64,000 nucleotides of DNA, from NCBI RefSeq assembly GCF_024733565.1, contig NZ_JANIOC010000003.1:248001-312000 (forward strand), given 5' to 3'. The notes beneath the pieces were generated by a model that searched no databases, had not been told where the DNA came from, and was given only the letters and a program-made list of their open reading frames with translations. Positions 47,439 through 56,896 of this stretch are shown here, piece by piece. The stretch comes from Rossellomorea sp. SC111. Lineage in GTDB: Bacteria > Bacillota > Bacilli > Bacillales > Bacillaceae_B. Position 1 is the first letter of the stretch. Each line of letters opens with the position of its first letter. A program made the position numbers and the translations under genes.

Positions 47439-48518
47439 TCAACATCCTCCTCGATCAGATTCAAATTTTCTCATGAAATCGACCAGCGATTCCACTCCTT
47501 CAAGTGGCATGGCGTTGTAAAGACTTGCCCTCATACCTCCTACGGAACGGTGACCTTTTAAAAATTCGAACCCTTCCGCTTTGGCTCCCTTTAAAAATTC
47601 GGCGTCCAGTTCTTCACTGCCCGTTGAAAAAGGAATGTTCATCAAGGAACGATTTTTCTCGGGTACAGGGTTGTGAAATAACGATGATTCATCAATACAG
47701 TCGTAAAGAAGAGCGGCTTTCCTCTCATTATGGGCCTGGATCCCTTCCACTCCGCCGTTCTCCTTCACCCATTCCAGTACGAGTTTCAGGACGTAGATGG
47801 AAAAGGTCGGCGGCGTATTGAAGAGGGATTCATGCTTCACATACGTTTCGTAGTTCAACATGGTCGGACAATTCCCAGGTGCCTTCCCGATCAGACTGTC
47901 GTGAATGATGGCCACGGTCACACCGGATGGGCCCAGATTCTTCTGGGCACCTGCATAAATGAGCCCGAAAGAGGAAACGTCTATTTTCTCAGACAGGATA
48001 TGAGATGACATGTCGGCCACGAGGGGAATGCCTCCCGTATCGGGATACTCATGGAACCGGGTTCCCTCGATCGTATTATTGGATGTGATATGTACATAGC
48101 TCGCTTCTGGTGAAAAGTCCTCTGGTTCATAGTCCGGGATCTCAAATGGTTCTGAGGGAGACAACGTCCGTACCTTTCCCGCCTTCCCCGCTTCTTTTAT
48201 GGCTTTCTTAGACCAACTGCCTGTTTGGATATAGGTCGCTTCCTGACCTTCACCCAGCAGATTAAGGGGGATCATGGAGAATTGCAGGGAAGCTCCCCCC
48301 TGCATGAAGATAACCTGATAATCATCAGGGATAGAAAGAAGATCCCGGAGCAACCCTTGTGCTTCTTCTATTATATTTTGAAAAGGGGCAGACCGATGAC
48401 TCAATTCCATAACAGACATACCCGTTTCCCGATAATTCAATAACTCATCTTGAACCTTCTTCAACACCGGCTCAGGCAACACAGCAGGACCAGCAGAAAA
48501 ATTATACACACGCTTCAA
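47439..48518 (-). CDS. serC: phosphoserine aminotransferase SerC
   Basis: PLP enzyme that converts 3-phosphohydroxypyruvate and glutamate to phosphoserine. The start is the TTG at 48516-48518 (then KRVYNFSAGPAVLPEP), giving 359 residues, the usual length. The 57 codons upstream in the longest frame are not coding: a strong promoter lies inside them. PLP Lys in IYAGAQKNLGPSGV, and SLYNAMPLEGVESLVDFM at the C terminus. It forms a two-gene operon with serA. Confidence 0.95.
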   Translation of the reverse strand: MKRVYNFSAGPAVLPEPVLKKVQDELLNYRETGMSVMELSHRSAPFQNIIEEAQGLLRDLLSIPDDYQVIFMQGGASLQFSMIPLNLLGEGQEATYIQTGSWSKKAIKEAGKAGKVRTLSPSEPFEIPDYEPEDFSPEASYVHITSNNTIEGTRFHEYPDTGGIPLVADMSSHILSEKIDVSSFGLIYAGAQKNLGPSGVTVAIIHDSLIGKAPGNCPTMLNYETYVKHESLFNTPPTFSIYVLKLVLEWVKENGGVEGIQAHNERKAALLYDCIDESSLFHNPVPEKNRSLMNIPFSTGSEELDAEFLKGAKAEGFEFLKGHRSVGGMRASLYNAMPLEGVESLVDFMRKFESDRGGC

Positions 48519-48552
48519 CAACAGCACCACCAAAAGTTCAGAATTTTTCAAC

Positions 48553-48581
48553 AGTATAATCCCGGGCAAGACTTTCGTCAA
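48553..48581 (-). promoter_or_regulatory. sigma-A promoter of serCA
   Basis: -35 TTGACG (48576-48581), 17-bp spacer, -10 TATACT (48553-48558); start about 28 bases before the serC TTG. Confidence 0.85.
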
Positions 48582-48665
48582 TATCAGTAACCGATGATGA
48601 AAACGCTTAATAAGATTGTTTTTAGCCTCATGCGTGGTCATGGATGGATTCTTGCTGGTTTCATA

Positions 48666-48716
48666 AAAAAATCGACTTTCCCGCTTCATCCATGAAAGGC
48701 GAAGCGGAAAAGCCGA
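48666..48716 (-). terminator. terminator after the potassium channel gene
   Basis: GGCTTTTCCGCTTCG... pairs with ...TGAAGCGGGAAAGTC and is followed by seven Ts on the minus strand. Confidence 0.85.
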
Positions 48717-48727
48717 TATTATTCTTA

Positions 48728-50050
48728 TTATCCTGTTAAAATGTCTTCTTTAGGATAACGAATCTTCTCTTTGTCAGGACGAGACAGGGAAAACGCCAGT
48801 GTAAGTGGCCCGAGTTTCCCTGTGAACATCACAATGATGATGACCCATTTCCCTAACACGGAAAGGGATCCCGTTATCCCCATGGACAATCCTACCGTAC
48901 CGAAGGCAGACACCACTTCAAACACAAGGGACAGGAACGACACATCGTGCTCTGTCATTTCCAAGAAAAAAAGAGCGGTGAAAACGAGTAGGACACTGAT
49001 CATCGACAAGGCCAACGCTTTGAAAATATGCGCTTGATCAATCGTGCGCCTGAAGATACGGATATCTTTTTTCTCTTTTAAAAAGGCGATCATGCTCAAT
49101 GAAATGACAACAAAAGTTGTCAGCTTGATCCCGCCACCTGTGGAAGCACTGCCAGCTCCGATGAACATCAGCAAGATGGTAAATAACAGCGTGGAGCGCT
49201 CCATACTTCCGTAATCAAGTGAGTTGAATCCCGCTGTACGGGGGGTGACAGCTTGAAAGTAGGAAGCAAATATCTTATCCGGAAGCGGCATCTGAGCCAG
49301 GGTGTTCGGGTTATTGAATTCCAGGACGAATATCATCATGAAGGCGATGACATTGATGAGGAAGGTTCCAATAACCATGATCTTTGTATGGAGGGATAGT
49401 TGACGGATCGTCTTTGATCTCCACAGATCCACCAGCACCGTGAACCCGATCCCTCCCAGTATAAATAGGAACGATATCGTCAGATTGATGATCGGACTTC
49501 CCACATATCCCATCAGACTGTCGGAAAACAGGGAAAAACCGGCATTGTTAAACGCAGATATCGAATGAAAGACACTGACGTACAAGCCCTTTTTCCATCC
49601 GAACTCCGGTACCCATTCCGTCGCTAATAACAGGACGGCAAAACCTTCTACGATAAAAGAGAATATAAATAAATATTTCACCAGCTTGATGACGCCGCCT
49701 ACAGATGTTTGGTTCAACGCCTGCTGCAGGAGCAATCGTTCTTTGAATCCGATCTTCTTACCGAGCATCATGAAGATCAAGACCGCGAAGGACATGATCC
49801 CGAGCCCCCCGATCTGGATCAGGCTCATGACGACCACTTCTCCGAACAGAGTGAAAGCCCCACCCGTATCCACCACCGCAAGACCCGTCACCGTCATCGC
49901 GGAAGTCGTCGTGAACAATGCGTCGAGCCAGGAGATCTGATCAGTGGTGGCAAACGGAAGCTTTAAGAGCCCCATTCCCAGTATGATAAAAAATAGAAAG
50001 GTCACAACAAGAAGTTGCGGCGGACTTAACCGGATGACCTTTTTCTTCAT
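48728..50050 (-). CDS. ktrB: Ktr-type potassium channel subunit (KtrB/KtrD)
   Basis: A 440-residue TrkH/KtrB-family membrane protein with four membrane-pore-membrane repeats. Selectivity-loop glycines are visible in TSAMTVTGLAVVD, SAFNNAGFSLFSD, VTPRTAGFNSLD and SAFGTVGLSMG; the gating loop GAGSASTGGGIK is present. It imports K+ (Na+-stimulated) at the plasma membrane together with the RCK regulator encoded 2 bases upstream. The pairing with the regulator behind a c-di-AMP riboswitch fits ktrAB; sequence alone does not rule out KtrD. Confidence 0.9.
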   Translation of the reverse strand: MKKKVIRLSPPQLLVVTFLFFIILGMGLLKLPFATTDQISWLDALFTTTSAMTVTGLAVVDTGGAFTLFGEVVVMSLIQIGGLGIMSFAVLIFMMLGKKIGFKERLLLQQALNQTSVGGVIKLVKYLFIFSFIVEGFAVLLLATEWVPEFGWKKGLYVSVFHSISAFNNAGFSLFSDSLMGYVGSPIINLTISFLFILGGIGFTVLVDLWRSKTIRQLSLHTKIMVIGTFLINVIAFMMIFVLEFNNPNTLAQMPLPDKIFASYFQAVTPRTAGFNSLDYGSMERSTLLFTILLMFIGAGSASTGGGIKLTTFVVISLSMIAFLKEKKDIRIFRRTIDQAHIFKALALSMISVLLVFTALFFLEMTEHDVSFLSLVFEVVSAFGTVGLSMGITGSLSVLGKWVIIIVMFTGKLGPLTLAFSLSRPDKEKIRYPKEDILTG

Positions 50051-50052
50051 TC

Positions 50053-50709
50053 TTATACACCTTCTTTTTCAAATCGGTTAATGTCCCGGTTATGACCGAT
50101 AACGATCAGAAGATCCTCTATTTCCACCACTTCATCGGCAGAAGGGGAGACAATGACTTCTTCCCCTCGATGGATGGCGATGATATTACAGCCAAATTTG
50201 GCCCTGACATCGAGATCATTCAACGTTTTATTCGCTACCTTCTTTGAAGCATATACTTCTACGATACTGTGTTCTTTTGACAGTTCGATATAATCGATGA
50301 TCTTTTCAGACGTGATATGATGGGCGATCCTTCTGGCCATGTCCCGCTCCGGGTGAATGACCTTATCCGCCCCTATCCGGTCCAGTACCTTCTGGTGATA
50401 GGAATTCGATGCTTTCACCCACACTTCCTTGACCCCTAATTCTTTGAGAAGGAGCGTGGTGAGAATACTTGCTTCGATATTATCACCGAAGGACACAATC
50501 ACGTGATCGAAATTCCTTAAACCAAGTGATTTCAAAACCGACTCATCCATCGCGTTCGCTTGAACAGCATGGGTCGCAATATCGATATATTTCTGTACCA
50601 CGTCGTGATGAATATCAATGGCCAGCACTTCCACATCCAGATCGGCCAGTTCCTGAACCAAATTTCCTCCAAATCTCCCTAAACCTATAACGGCAAACTG
50701 CTTTTTCAT
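50053..50709 (-). CDS. ktrA: Ktr potassium uptake regulatory subunit, RCK domain (KtrA/KtrC)
   Basis: A 218-residue cytoplasmic RCK protein that forms an octameric ring under KtrB and gates it by ATP/ADP and c-di-AMP. RCK_N has the nucleotide loop VIGLGRFGGNL and acidic VLAIDIHHD; RCK_C (about 135-218) would bind c-di-AMP. The start MKKQFAVIG (50707-50709) has GGAG upstream. The riboswitch places this gene with B. subtilis ktrA (yuaA), although the protein is also close to KtrC. Confidence 0.92.
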   Translation of the reverse strand: MKKQFAVIGLGRFGGNLVQELADLDVEVLAIDIHHDVVQKYIDIATHAVQANAMDESVLKSLGLRNFDHVIVSFGDNIEASILTTLLLKELGVKEVWVKASNSYHQKVLDRIGADKVIHPERDMARRIAHHITSEKIIDYIELSKEHSIVEVYASKKVANKTLNDLDVRAKFGCNIIAIHRGEEVIVSPSADEVVEIEDLLIVIGHNRDINRFEKEGV

Positions 50710-50779
50710 GATGAAATCCTCCAAAACCTTTTTTATAGCTTAACCAATTACTACCTGTTCATGACTTTACTCCCACATT

Positions 50780-50819
50780 AAAAAACGCAAAAAGACCACC
50801 AGGAACTAAGCCTGTGGTC
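50780..50819 (-). terminator. expression-platform terminator of the c-di-AMP riboswitch
   Basis: GACCACAGG...CCTGGTGGTC stem (50794-50819) followed by a T-rich run on the minus strand, between aptamer and ktrA. Its position makes it the conditional off-switch. Confidence 0.88.
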
Positions 50820-50854
50820 ATCTATTCCAGATCACAAGTATCATCCTCTCCCAA

Positions 50855-50970
50855 TACGCTTACGGAGTTAGCTGACGGATTCGGGTCATGGAAGTGGCCC
50901 TACCTTTCAACAGAAAGGATTCACCCCTGAAACTAGTGGGTCCCCCGCTTCAATAAATGAATTAAGCGAT
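50855..50970 (-). ncRNA. c-di-AMP riboswitch (ydaO-yuaA class)
   Basis: On the minus strand the conserved blocks of the ydaO class are present in order: GGGGTGAAT, GGTAGGGCC, CCCGAATCCGTCAGCTAAC and the closing TAAGCG that pairs with an opening CGCTTA. Binding of c-di-AMP should favour the downstream terminator and lower K+ uptake. In B. subtilis this class controls ktrAB and kimA. Confidence 0.95.
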
Positions 50971-50995
50971 AAAGAATATTCATTTGATGATAGAT

Positions 50996-51024
50996 ATATT
51001 ACTCCTCTCCAGAGAGGTTGTAAA
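50996..51024 (-). promoter_or_regulatory. promoter of the riboswitch-ktrAB operon
   Basis: -35 TTTACA (51019-51024), 17-bp spacer, -10 TAATAT (50996-51001) on the minus strand; start about 20 bases before the aptamer. Confidence 0.75.
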
Positions 51025-51106
51025 TAGGTTTTTTTGTAAAAAATCCTGCCGAAAAAAACAGGTAAAATTATCTTCATTCATCCAACATTTACTGTTCGTT
51101 AAATAG

Positions 51107-51132
51107 GTTTGTACTTTCGTTATTCAGGGAAT
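51107..51132 (+). promoter_or_regulatory. possible sigma-B promoter of the DUF1206 gene
   Basis: GTTTGT, 14-bp spacer, GGGAAT: a fair match to sigma-B (GTTTAA-N12-15-GGGTAT) about 48 bases before the start codon. Confidence 0.45.
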
Positions 51133-51180
51133 AGCATACATTAGTCGTACGAAAATTGAATCAGAAGGGAAGAAACGTCT

Positions 51181-52044
51181 ATGGCAAGAATTTCATCCAT
51201 CACCTCCTCAACGGAGGCTAATGAAAGTTCATCCGTTTCATCTAGTGATATAAAGCCCTGGATCAAGGGATTTGCACGAATTGGTTACATTTCAAGAGGG
51301 ATCGTTTATATGCTCATCGGGGCATTATCCATAATGGCCGCACTCGGGATAGGAGGAAGCACCTCGGACTCGAGCGGTGCCTTTACGGCTGTCGCAAGCA
51401 AGCCGTTCGGTGAAGTCCTTCTCTGGATACTCGGAGTGGGCTTGATCGGAATTGTACTTTGGCGTCTCATTCAAGTAATCAAAGATCCTGAACATGTAAA
51501 AAACGGAGGAAAATCCATGTTCAGAAGACTGGCTAATCTGATCAGCGGAATTGCTTATGGTTCCTTGACCTATAACGCCATCGCCATTGCCATGCACGCC
51601 AAAAACTCTGGGTCCGGTTCAGGTTCCAAACAGACCCTGTCAGCCAAATTATTGGCACAGCCGTTCGGTCAATGGATCGTCGGGATTGTCGGCCTTATCA
51701 TTATTGGATTCGCACTCTATGAAATTCATAAAGCTTATACCGAAAAATACACCGACAAATTCAAACGCCACGAAATGACGGAGAAAGAATGGGAACTCGG
51801 AAGAAAAACCGGGAAACTTGGACTGTATTCACGCGGTATCGTCTTCCTGCTGATTGGATACTTCTTTATCCAGACAGCCATCACGGCGGACCCGGATAAG
51901 ACGAAGGGACTTGACGGGGCATTATCGGAGCTCGCTCAGCAGCCGTTCGGACAATGGTTGCTTGGAATCGTCGCAGTCGGATTGTTTTTATATGGTGTCT
52001 TCCAGATATTAAAAGGAAAGAACCGTCATTTGACGATTTATTAA
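51181..52044 (+). CDS. DUF1206 membrane protein
   Basis: A 287-residue protein made of three related two-helix membrane units, each with an opening like ARIGYISRGIVYMLIGAL, RLANLISGIAYG or GKLGLYSRGIVFLLIGYF. This is the DUF1206 pattern; no function is established. Repeated QPFGQWL(L/I)GI segments precede the second helix of units two and three. The lone gene has a possible general-stress promoter and its own terminator. Confidence 0.88.
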   Translation: MARISSITSSTEANESSSVSSSDIKPWIKGFARIGYISRGIVYMLIGALSIMAALGIGGSTSDSSGAFTAVASKPFGEVLLWILGVGLIGIVLWRLIQVIKDPEHVKNGGKSMFRRLANLISGIAYGSLTYNAIAIAMHAKNSGSGSGSKQTLSAKLLAQPFGQWIVGIVGLIIIGFALYEIHKAYTEKYTDKFKRHEMTEKEWELGRKTGKLGLYSRGIVFLLIGYFFIQTAITADPDKTKGLDGALSELAQQPFGQWLLGIVAVGLFLYGVFQILKGKNRHLTIY

Positions 52045-52049
52045 AAAGA

Positions 52050-52080
52050 AGGAGCCGTCGAAAATGGACGGCTCCTTTTT
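52050..52080 (+). terminator. terminator after the DUF1206 gene
   Basis: GGAGCCGTC/GACGGCTCC with a 7-base loop and a T run. Confidence 0.92.
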
Positions 52081-52174
52081 CCTATTCATACTATCAACCT
52101 ACTCCAGCACCGAACAATCCTGGTATAACAAATGTCCGGGCTCTTTCTTATATATCTGTGTGTATCGGTACGTT

Positions 52175-52708
52175 CTACACACCTAGAAAACATGCTCCAT
52201 AAAGTAATGCTCCTCCAATTACGTAAGCGGGACTCACTTTCATTTTCTGAAGCAGCACATAGCTGCATACGGCAATCAAACCGGTTTGCACAATTCCGAT
52301 CCCCTCATATGCATTCGTAAAAAATCCAATCGTCATGATCCCTAACAAAACAGCAATGGTTGGCCGAACCAAACTTGTCATCCGTTTTACCTTTGGTGAA
52401 TCCTTGTATTTCATTAATAATCCAAGAAGCATGATCATCAATATCAAGGACGGGGCAACAGTCGCAAACACTCCTATACCTGCGCCAAGAATCCCCCCCT
52501 GCTGATAACCTATATAACCGGCCATTTTAGTGGCTATAGGTCCAGGCAGGGCATTTCCAAGCGCAAGGACTTCACTGAATTCGTTAACAGTCAGCCACTC
52601 GTAGCGATCGACTACCTCATTTTCCACAAGTGGAATGGAGGCTGGTCCCCCCCCATATCCCAATATCCCGGGAATGAAAAAGGCTAAGAAAATATGGATA
52701 TAAATCAT
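52175..52708 (-). CDS. half-size chromate-transporter-family protein (second of a pair)
   Basis: A 177-residue CHR-family membrane protein with the signature FIPGILGYGGGPASIPLVEN and ALGNALPGPIATKMAGYIGY. Short-chain CHR proteins work as paired halves; the partner overlaps it by 4 bp upstream (ATGA). It corresponds to one of B. subtilis ywrA/ywrB. The transported ion (chromate efflux in known pairs) is inferred. Confidence 0.88.
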   Translation of the reverse strand: MIYIHIFLAFFIPGILGYGGGPASIPLVENEVVDRYEWLTVNEFSEVLALGNALPGPIATKMAGYIGYQQGGILGAGIGVFATVAPSLILMIMLLGLLMKYKDSPKVKRMTSLVRPTIAVLLGIMTIGFFTNAYEGIGIVQTGLIAVCSYVLLQKMKVSPAYVIGGALLYGACFLGV

Positions 52709-53265
52709 GATGCTTTCACCTGCTTTTCCTTAATTGGATTTCGGGCAAGTAGGGCAAACCCCAATAATGCACCAATCACGATAGCCGGGTGAACTCCTAA
52801 AACAGAAAGTAATAGTATACTTCCCGCCAACAGAACAATGGTCACTTTCCACCCCATATTTTTTTGAGATTTTTTTACAAAGTCCCATGTTAATACTCCA
52901 AGCATCACACCTACTACTGGAACCACTGCGCTTGCCATTCCTTGCACCCAATTCTTGTCTTTATAGGTGTTCAGAACCGTAAGGAGTAAAACCATTAGCA
53001 CAATGGTGGGGATGATCGTCGCTAACACGGCATTCATCATCCCCAGGAATCCACCGACCCGAAAACCGATATACCCCGCCATCTTGGTTGCGATTGGTCC
53101 CGGCAGGGCATTCCCCAATGCCAGTACATCAGAGAAGTCATCATCATTCATCCATTTGTACTTCTCCACCACTTCTTTGTGTACTAGAGGAATAGAGGAA
53201 GGTCCCCCTCCGAATCCCAACATTCCCACTCGAAAAAAAGCAAGAAATATATGCAATTGCTTCAT
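52705..53265 (-). CDS. half-size chromate-transporter-family protein (first of a pair)
   Basis: A 186-residue CHR-family half-transporter, a paralogue of the next gene: FRVGMLGFGGGPSSIPLVHK and LALGNALPGPIATKMAGYIG. The start MKQLHIFLAFF (53263-53265) follows GAGGGGGTGG. With its partner it would give the antiparallel two-half arrangement known for ChrA short proteins. It follows the gamma-glutamyltransferase by about 38 bases. Confidence 0.88.
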   Translation of the reverse strand: MKQLHIFLAFFRVGMLGFGGGPSSIPLVHKEVVEKYKWMNDDDFSDVLALGNALPGPIATKMAGYIGFRVGGFLGMMNAVLATIIPTIVLMVLLLTVLNTYKDKNWVQGMASAVVPVVGVMLGVLTWDFVKKSQKNMGWKVTIVLLAGSILLLSVLGVHPAIVIGALLGFALLARNPIKEKQVKAS

Positions 53266-53303
53266 GATGCCACCCCCTCTTCCACTCAATCAATAACTAT
53301 TCA

Positions 53304-54917
53304 TCACCAAGCTGAAACCGCTCCATCTGTTCTCGACTCGGTACCACCCATCAGAACCCCTGAAACGGGATCTCGCCAAATGATTTGACCCCTTCCGAAA
53401 GCCCCTGAATCTGTCGCCACTTGAATATGATGCCCCCTCCTCGCTAATGCCTGAGCAATGTAATTTGGAAAATCCGGTTCAACGAGTACTTCCTTATCCT
53501 TTACCCATTGCCACCTTGGTGCATCCAATGCAGCTTGCGGATTTAAGTGGAAATCGATCGTATTCATCACTACTTGGAAATGTCCTTGAGGCTGCATATA
53601 CCCACCCATTACACCGAATGGACCTATCGCCTCTTCTCCTTTCGTCAGAAATCCTGGAATGATCGTATGATATGTTTTCTTTCCGGGTTTGAGTGCATTG
53701 GGGTGTTCTGCGTCCAGTGAGAAATCATGCCCTCTGTTCTGCATGGAAATACCGGTACCCGGAATTACAATACCTGACCCGAACCCCATATAGTTACTTT
53801 GAATGAAGGAAACCATATTCCCTTCATCATCAGCTGTGGCCAGGTAGACCGTTCCACCTTTTTGGGGCTGATATTCCTTTGGTATGATCGCTTCTTCCTC
53901 AATCATTTCACGCCTCGAGCTTGCGTACCCTTCGGATAACAAGTGTTCCACAGAAACCGGCATTTCTTTTTCTTCTGTGATAAACGCTTTCCCATCGGTA
54001 AAGGCAAGCTTCATGGATTCGATTTGCTTGTGATATGTCTCGACTGCGTCTTTTTCTGATAAATGGAAGCCCTGCACGATATTCAGTCCCATCAAGGTCA
54101 CAAGTCCTTGACCGTTAGGAGGAATCTCCCAAACATCGTAGCCTTTGTAGTTTGTTGAAATCGGGGTCACCCATTCCGCTTTATACTCTGAAAGATCTTC
54201 CTTTGATAAGTAACCACCACACCTCTCGACAAAAGAAGACATTTTTTCTGCGAGCTCTCCCCTATAGAAACTCTCTCCATTTGACTCTGCAATCAACCTG
54301 AGAGTCCGGGCATGACCCGGTGATGACCATATCTCTCCAATATGAGGGGCCCTCTCATTGGGGGCGAATGTATCAAACCACGGCTGGAATTTTTTATCAT
54401 CTTTAAATAATTCCCGGAGTTTCTTGTAGGCCAACCCCCAATACTTGCCAAGTACAGGACTGATTGGATACCCTTCTTCCGCATATCGAATCGCTGGCGC
54501 CAGCACCTCATTCAATGGAAGCTTACCAAATTTCCCAGACAGCTCCGCCCATGCTGAAGGGGCACCTGGAACAGTTATAGGGACAGCTCCATGCACAGGC
54601 ATCCCTTCATGTCCTTTCCTTTTAACATCTTCAATGGAAATACTTTTTGGAGAAGGTCCGCTTGCATTCAAACCATGTAGTTCCCCTTTTACCCAAACCA
54701 GGGCAAAGGCATCGCCGCCGATTCCATTGGATGTAGGTTCAACTACTGTCAGTGCTGCCGCAGTCGCAATCGCAGCATCAATCGCATTTCCGCCCTTTTG
54801 TAAGATCTCCAATCCAGCTTGAGATGCAAGCGGCTGTGAAGTAGCCACCATCCCTTTTTTCGCAAAAACGGTATTGCGTATTGAAGAATACGGTTGATAT
54901 AAATGATCCATCTTCAT
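53304..54917 (-). CDS. ywrD: cytoplasmic gamma-glutamyltransferase (YwrD-like)
   Basis: A 537-residue Ntn-hydrolase of the gamma-glutamyltransferase family that would autocleave before Thr356 (GGTVYLATADDEG) and split gamma-glutamyl amides such as glutathione. GGNAIDAAIATAAAL and NRGHDFSLD are family features. It lacks a signal peptide, so it should act inside the cell, unlike secreted Ggt. Closely resembles B. subtilis YwrD. It overlaps the upstream ABC ATPase by 4 bp (ATGA), so it is coupled to a peptide importer. Confidence 0.92.
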   Translation of the reverse strand: MKMDHLYQPYSSIRNTVFAKKGMVATSQPLASQAGLEILQKGGNAIDAAIATAAALTVVEPTSNGIGGDAFALVWVKGELHGLNASGPSPKSISIEDVKRKGHEGMPVHGAVPITVPGAPSAWAELSGKFGKLPLNEVLAPAIRYAEEGYPISPVLGKYWGLAYKKLRELFKDDKKFQPWFDTFAPNERAPHIGEIWSSPGHARTLRLIAESNGESFYRGELAEKMSSFVERCGGYLSKEDLSEYKAEWVTPISTNYKGYDVWEIPPNGQGLVTLMGLNIVQGFHLSEKDAVETYHKQIESMKLAFTDGKAFITEEKEMPVSVEHLLSEGYASSRREMIEEEAIIPKEYQPQKGGTVYLATADDEGNMVSFIQSNYMGFGSGIVIPGTGISMQNRGHDFSLDAEHPNALKPGKKTYHTIIPGFLTKGEEAIGPFGVMGGYMQPQGHFQVVMNTIDFHLNPQAALDAPRWQWVKDKEVLVEPDFPNYIAQALARRGHHIQVATDSGAFGRGQIIWRDPVSGVLMGGTESRTDGAVSAW

Positions 54918-55915
54918 AATAGTTCACTTCCTTTTTCCACATGATGACACGCTACATAATGTTGATCTCCCATATCACGCCAAACCGGCTTCTTTTGCTT
55001 GCATACCTCTGTAGCAATCGGACAGCGTGTATGGAATGTACATCCCGAAGGAGGATTTGCCGGATTTGGAATTTCCCCTACCAACCGGATCCTCTTCCGA
55101 TTCCTCTCAATCGATGGACGGGGGATGGCTGACAATAGTGCTTTAGTATAAGGGTGCAATGGGTTTTCGTAAAGCTGTTTGGCAGATGCCAATTCAGCTG
55201 TGTTGCCTAAGTACATCACCATTACCCGATCACAGAAATAACGCACCACCCCGAGATCATGAGAGATGAATAAATAGGTTAACCCGTATTTTGACTGGAG
55301 AGTCTTTAATAATTTCAGAACTTGCGCCTGCACAGACACATCCAGTGCAGAAACGGCTTCATCACAAATAACAACAGAGGGATTCAATGCTATGGCCCGG
55401 GCGATTCCTATCCTTTGGCGTTGTCCCCCACTGAATTCGTGTGGATAACGGTCATAATGCTCTTCTTTCAACCCGACTTCTTTAAGCAACTCGGTTACCT
55501 TCTCTTTTCGACTCTTGCTGGACAACTTCGTATGCATGATAAACACTTCTTCAAGAGCATCCCCTATACGCTGCCTTGGATTGAGGGAAGCATATGGGTC
55601 CTGAAAAATCATTTGCATTTGCCTCTTGAAGGGCATCCGGTTACGTTCAGATAAATGCTGAAGTTCCTGTTCGCGAAAGATCACCTTCCCCTCCGTCACA
55701 GGTTCCAATCCCAGAACTGCTCGGCCCAGAGTAGACTTTCCACAGCCTGATTCTCCGACTACACCTAAACTTTCACCCTCATACATTTCTAAACTGACAT
55801 CTTCTACTGCTTTTACATGGCCTTGAACTCTTTTAAGTAATCCACCTTTGATCGGGTAGTATTTTTTTAAACTTTCTAACTTAAGTATGGACGATTTTTT
55901 GACGGTTGTCGGCAC
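54914..55915 (-). CDS. peptide ABC transporter ATP-binding protein (OppF/DppF type)
   Basis: A 333-residue ABC ATPase: Walker [15 protein letters not shown], signature [17 protein letters not shown], Walker [13 protein letters not shown], and the C-terminal oligopeptide-transporter cap with Cys residues ([15 protein letters not shown]), often an iron-sulfur site. The start is a GTG preceded by AGGAGG; it lies inside the end of the previous ATPase gene. With the partner ATPase it drives import through the two permeases. Confidence 0.92.
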   Translation of the reverse strand: MPTTVKKSSILKLESLKKYYPIKGGLLKRVQGHVKAVEDVSLEMYEGESLGVVGESGCGKSTLGRAVLGLEPVTEGKVIFREQELQHLSERNRMPFKRQMQMIFQDPYASLNPRQRIGDALEEVFIMHTKLSSKSRKEKVTELLKEVGLKEEHYDRYPHEFSGGQRQRIGIARAIALNPSVVICDEAVSALDVSVQAQVLKLLKTLQSKYGLTYLFISHDLGVVRYFCDRVMVMYLGNTAELASAKQLYENPLHPYTKALLSAIPRPSIERNRKRIRLVGEIPNPANPPSGCTFHTRCPIATEVCKQKKPVWRDMGDQHYVACHHVEKGSELL

Positions 55916-56888
55916 CTTCGTCTACCTCCTGTAGCCAGCATTTCACTTTGTGGTCTCCCGGCAAATCAACATCATTCGGAACTTGGGCGGCACACTTTTC
56001 CATCGCATAAGGACATCTGGGATGAAAGCGACACCCATTGATTTCTTCATTAATATTTGGCAGTGAACCAGGAATCGCCTCAAGTTCAAAGTCGGGGTCA
56101 TCCAAATTGGGTACAGAATTCAGTAATCCCTTTGTATAGGGGTGCTGCGGGTTTTCAAAGATGGATTCTACTGAACCCTCCTCTACTTTTTCCCCTGCAT
56201 ACATGACCATCACCCGATCCGCAACTTCTGCGACTACCCCCATATCATGGGTAATCATCATGACGCCCATGCCAAGCTTATCTTTCAAATCCTGTATCAA
56301 ATCCAGAATCTGAGCTTGAATGGTAACGTCCAGCGCAGTAGTAGGTTCATCCGCTATGAGTAACTGAGGGTGACAAGCGAGTGAAATGGCAATCATGACT
56401 CTCTGTCTCATTCCCCCGCTTAGCTCATGGGGATATTGTTTCATTCTTTTTTCAGGATAAGGAATCCCTACTTGTTTCAACAATTCAATGCCCTGTATAT
56501 GAGCCTTTGATTTATTTAACTTATGATGTAATTTGAGTGGTTCTCTCAATTGGTATCCGATTGTCAATACGGGGTTAAGCGCCGTCATCGGCTCCTGGAA
56601 AATCATTGATATATCCTTTCCCCGTACTTTTCTTAATTCTTCTGAAGACAATCTGTTTAAATGTCGATCCTTAAATTCAATGCTCCCTTCCTTAATGAAC
56701 CCGTTGCTTGGCAGGAGGCCCATTACGGAAAGTGAGGTAATGCTTTTTCCGCAACCAGACTCCCCTACAACACAGAGTGTCTCCCCTTTTTTAATCGAAA
56801 ATGATACCCCCCGAACAGCAGACACTTCACCATCTGCTGTTCGAAAAGCTGTGACCAGGTTCTTTACAGATAATAGATCTTTTGTCAT
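55881..56888 (-). CDS. peptide ABC transporter ATP-binding protein (OppD/DppD type)
   Basis: A 335-residue ABC ATPase: [44 protein letters not shown], and a C-terminal Cys-rich cap (CRFHPRCPYAMEKC). The start at 56886-56888 (MTKDLLSVKNL) has AGGGG upstream. It overlaps the OppF-type gene by 35 bp and follows the binding protein gene closely. Confidence 0.92.
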   Translation of the reverse strand: MTKDLLSVKNLVTAFRTADGEVSAVRGVSFSIKKGETLCVVGESGCGKSITSLSVMGLLPSNGFIKEGSIEFKDRHLNRLSSEELRKVRGKDISMIFQEPMTALNPVLTIGYQLREPLKLHHKLNKSKAHIQGIELLKQVGIPYPEKRMKQYPHELSGGMRQRVMIAISLACHPQLLIADEPTTALDVTIQAQILDLIQDLKDKLGMGVMMITHDMGVVAEVADRVMVMYAGEKVEEGSVESIFENPQHPYTKGLLNSVPNLDDPDFELEAIPGSLPNINEEINGCRFHPRCPYAMEKCAAQVPNDVDLPGDHKVKCWLQEVDEGADNRQKIVHT

Positions 56889-56896
56889 CTTTACCC

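Noticed and set aside
48519-48689. N-terminal extension of SerC by 57 codons
   Set aside because: A strong promoter lies inside this stretch, it overlaps the upstream terminator, and the shorter protein has the normal 359-residue length.
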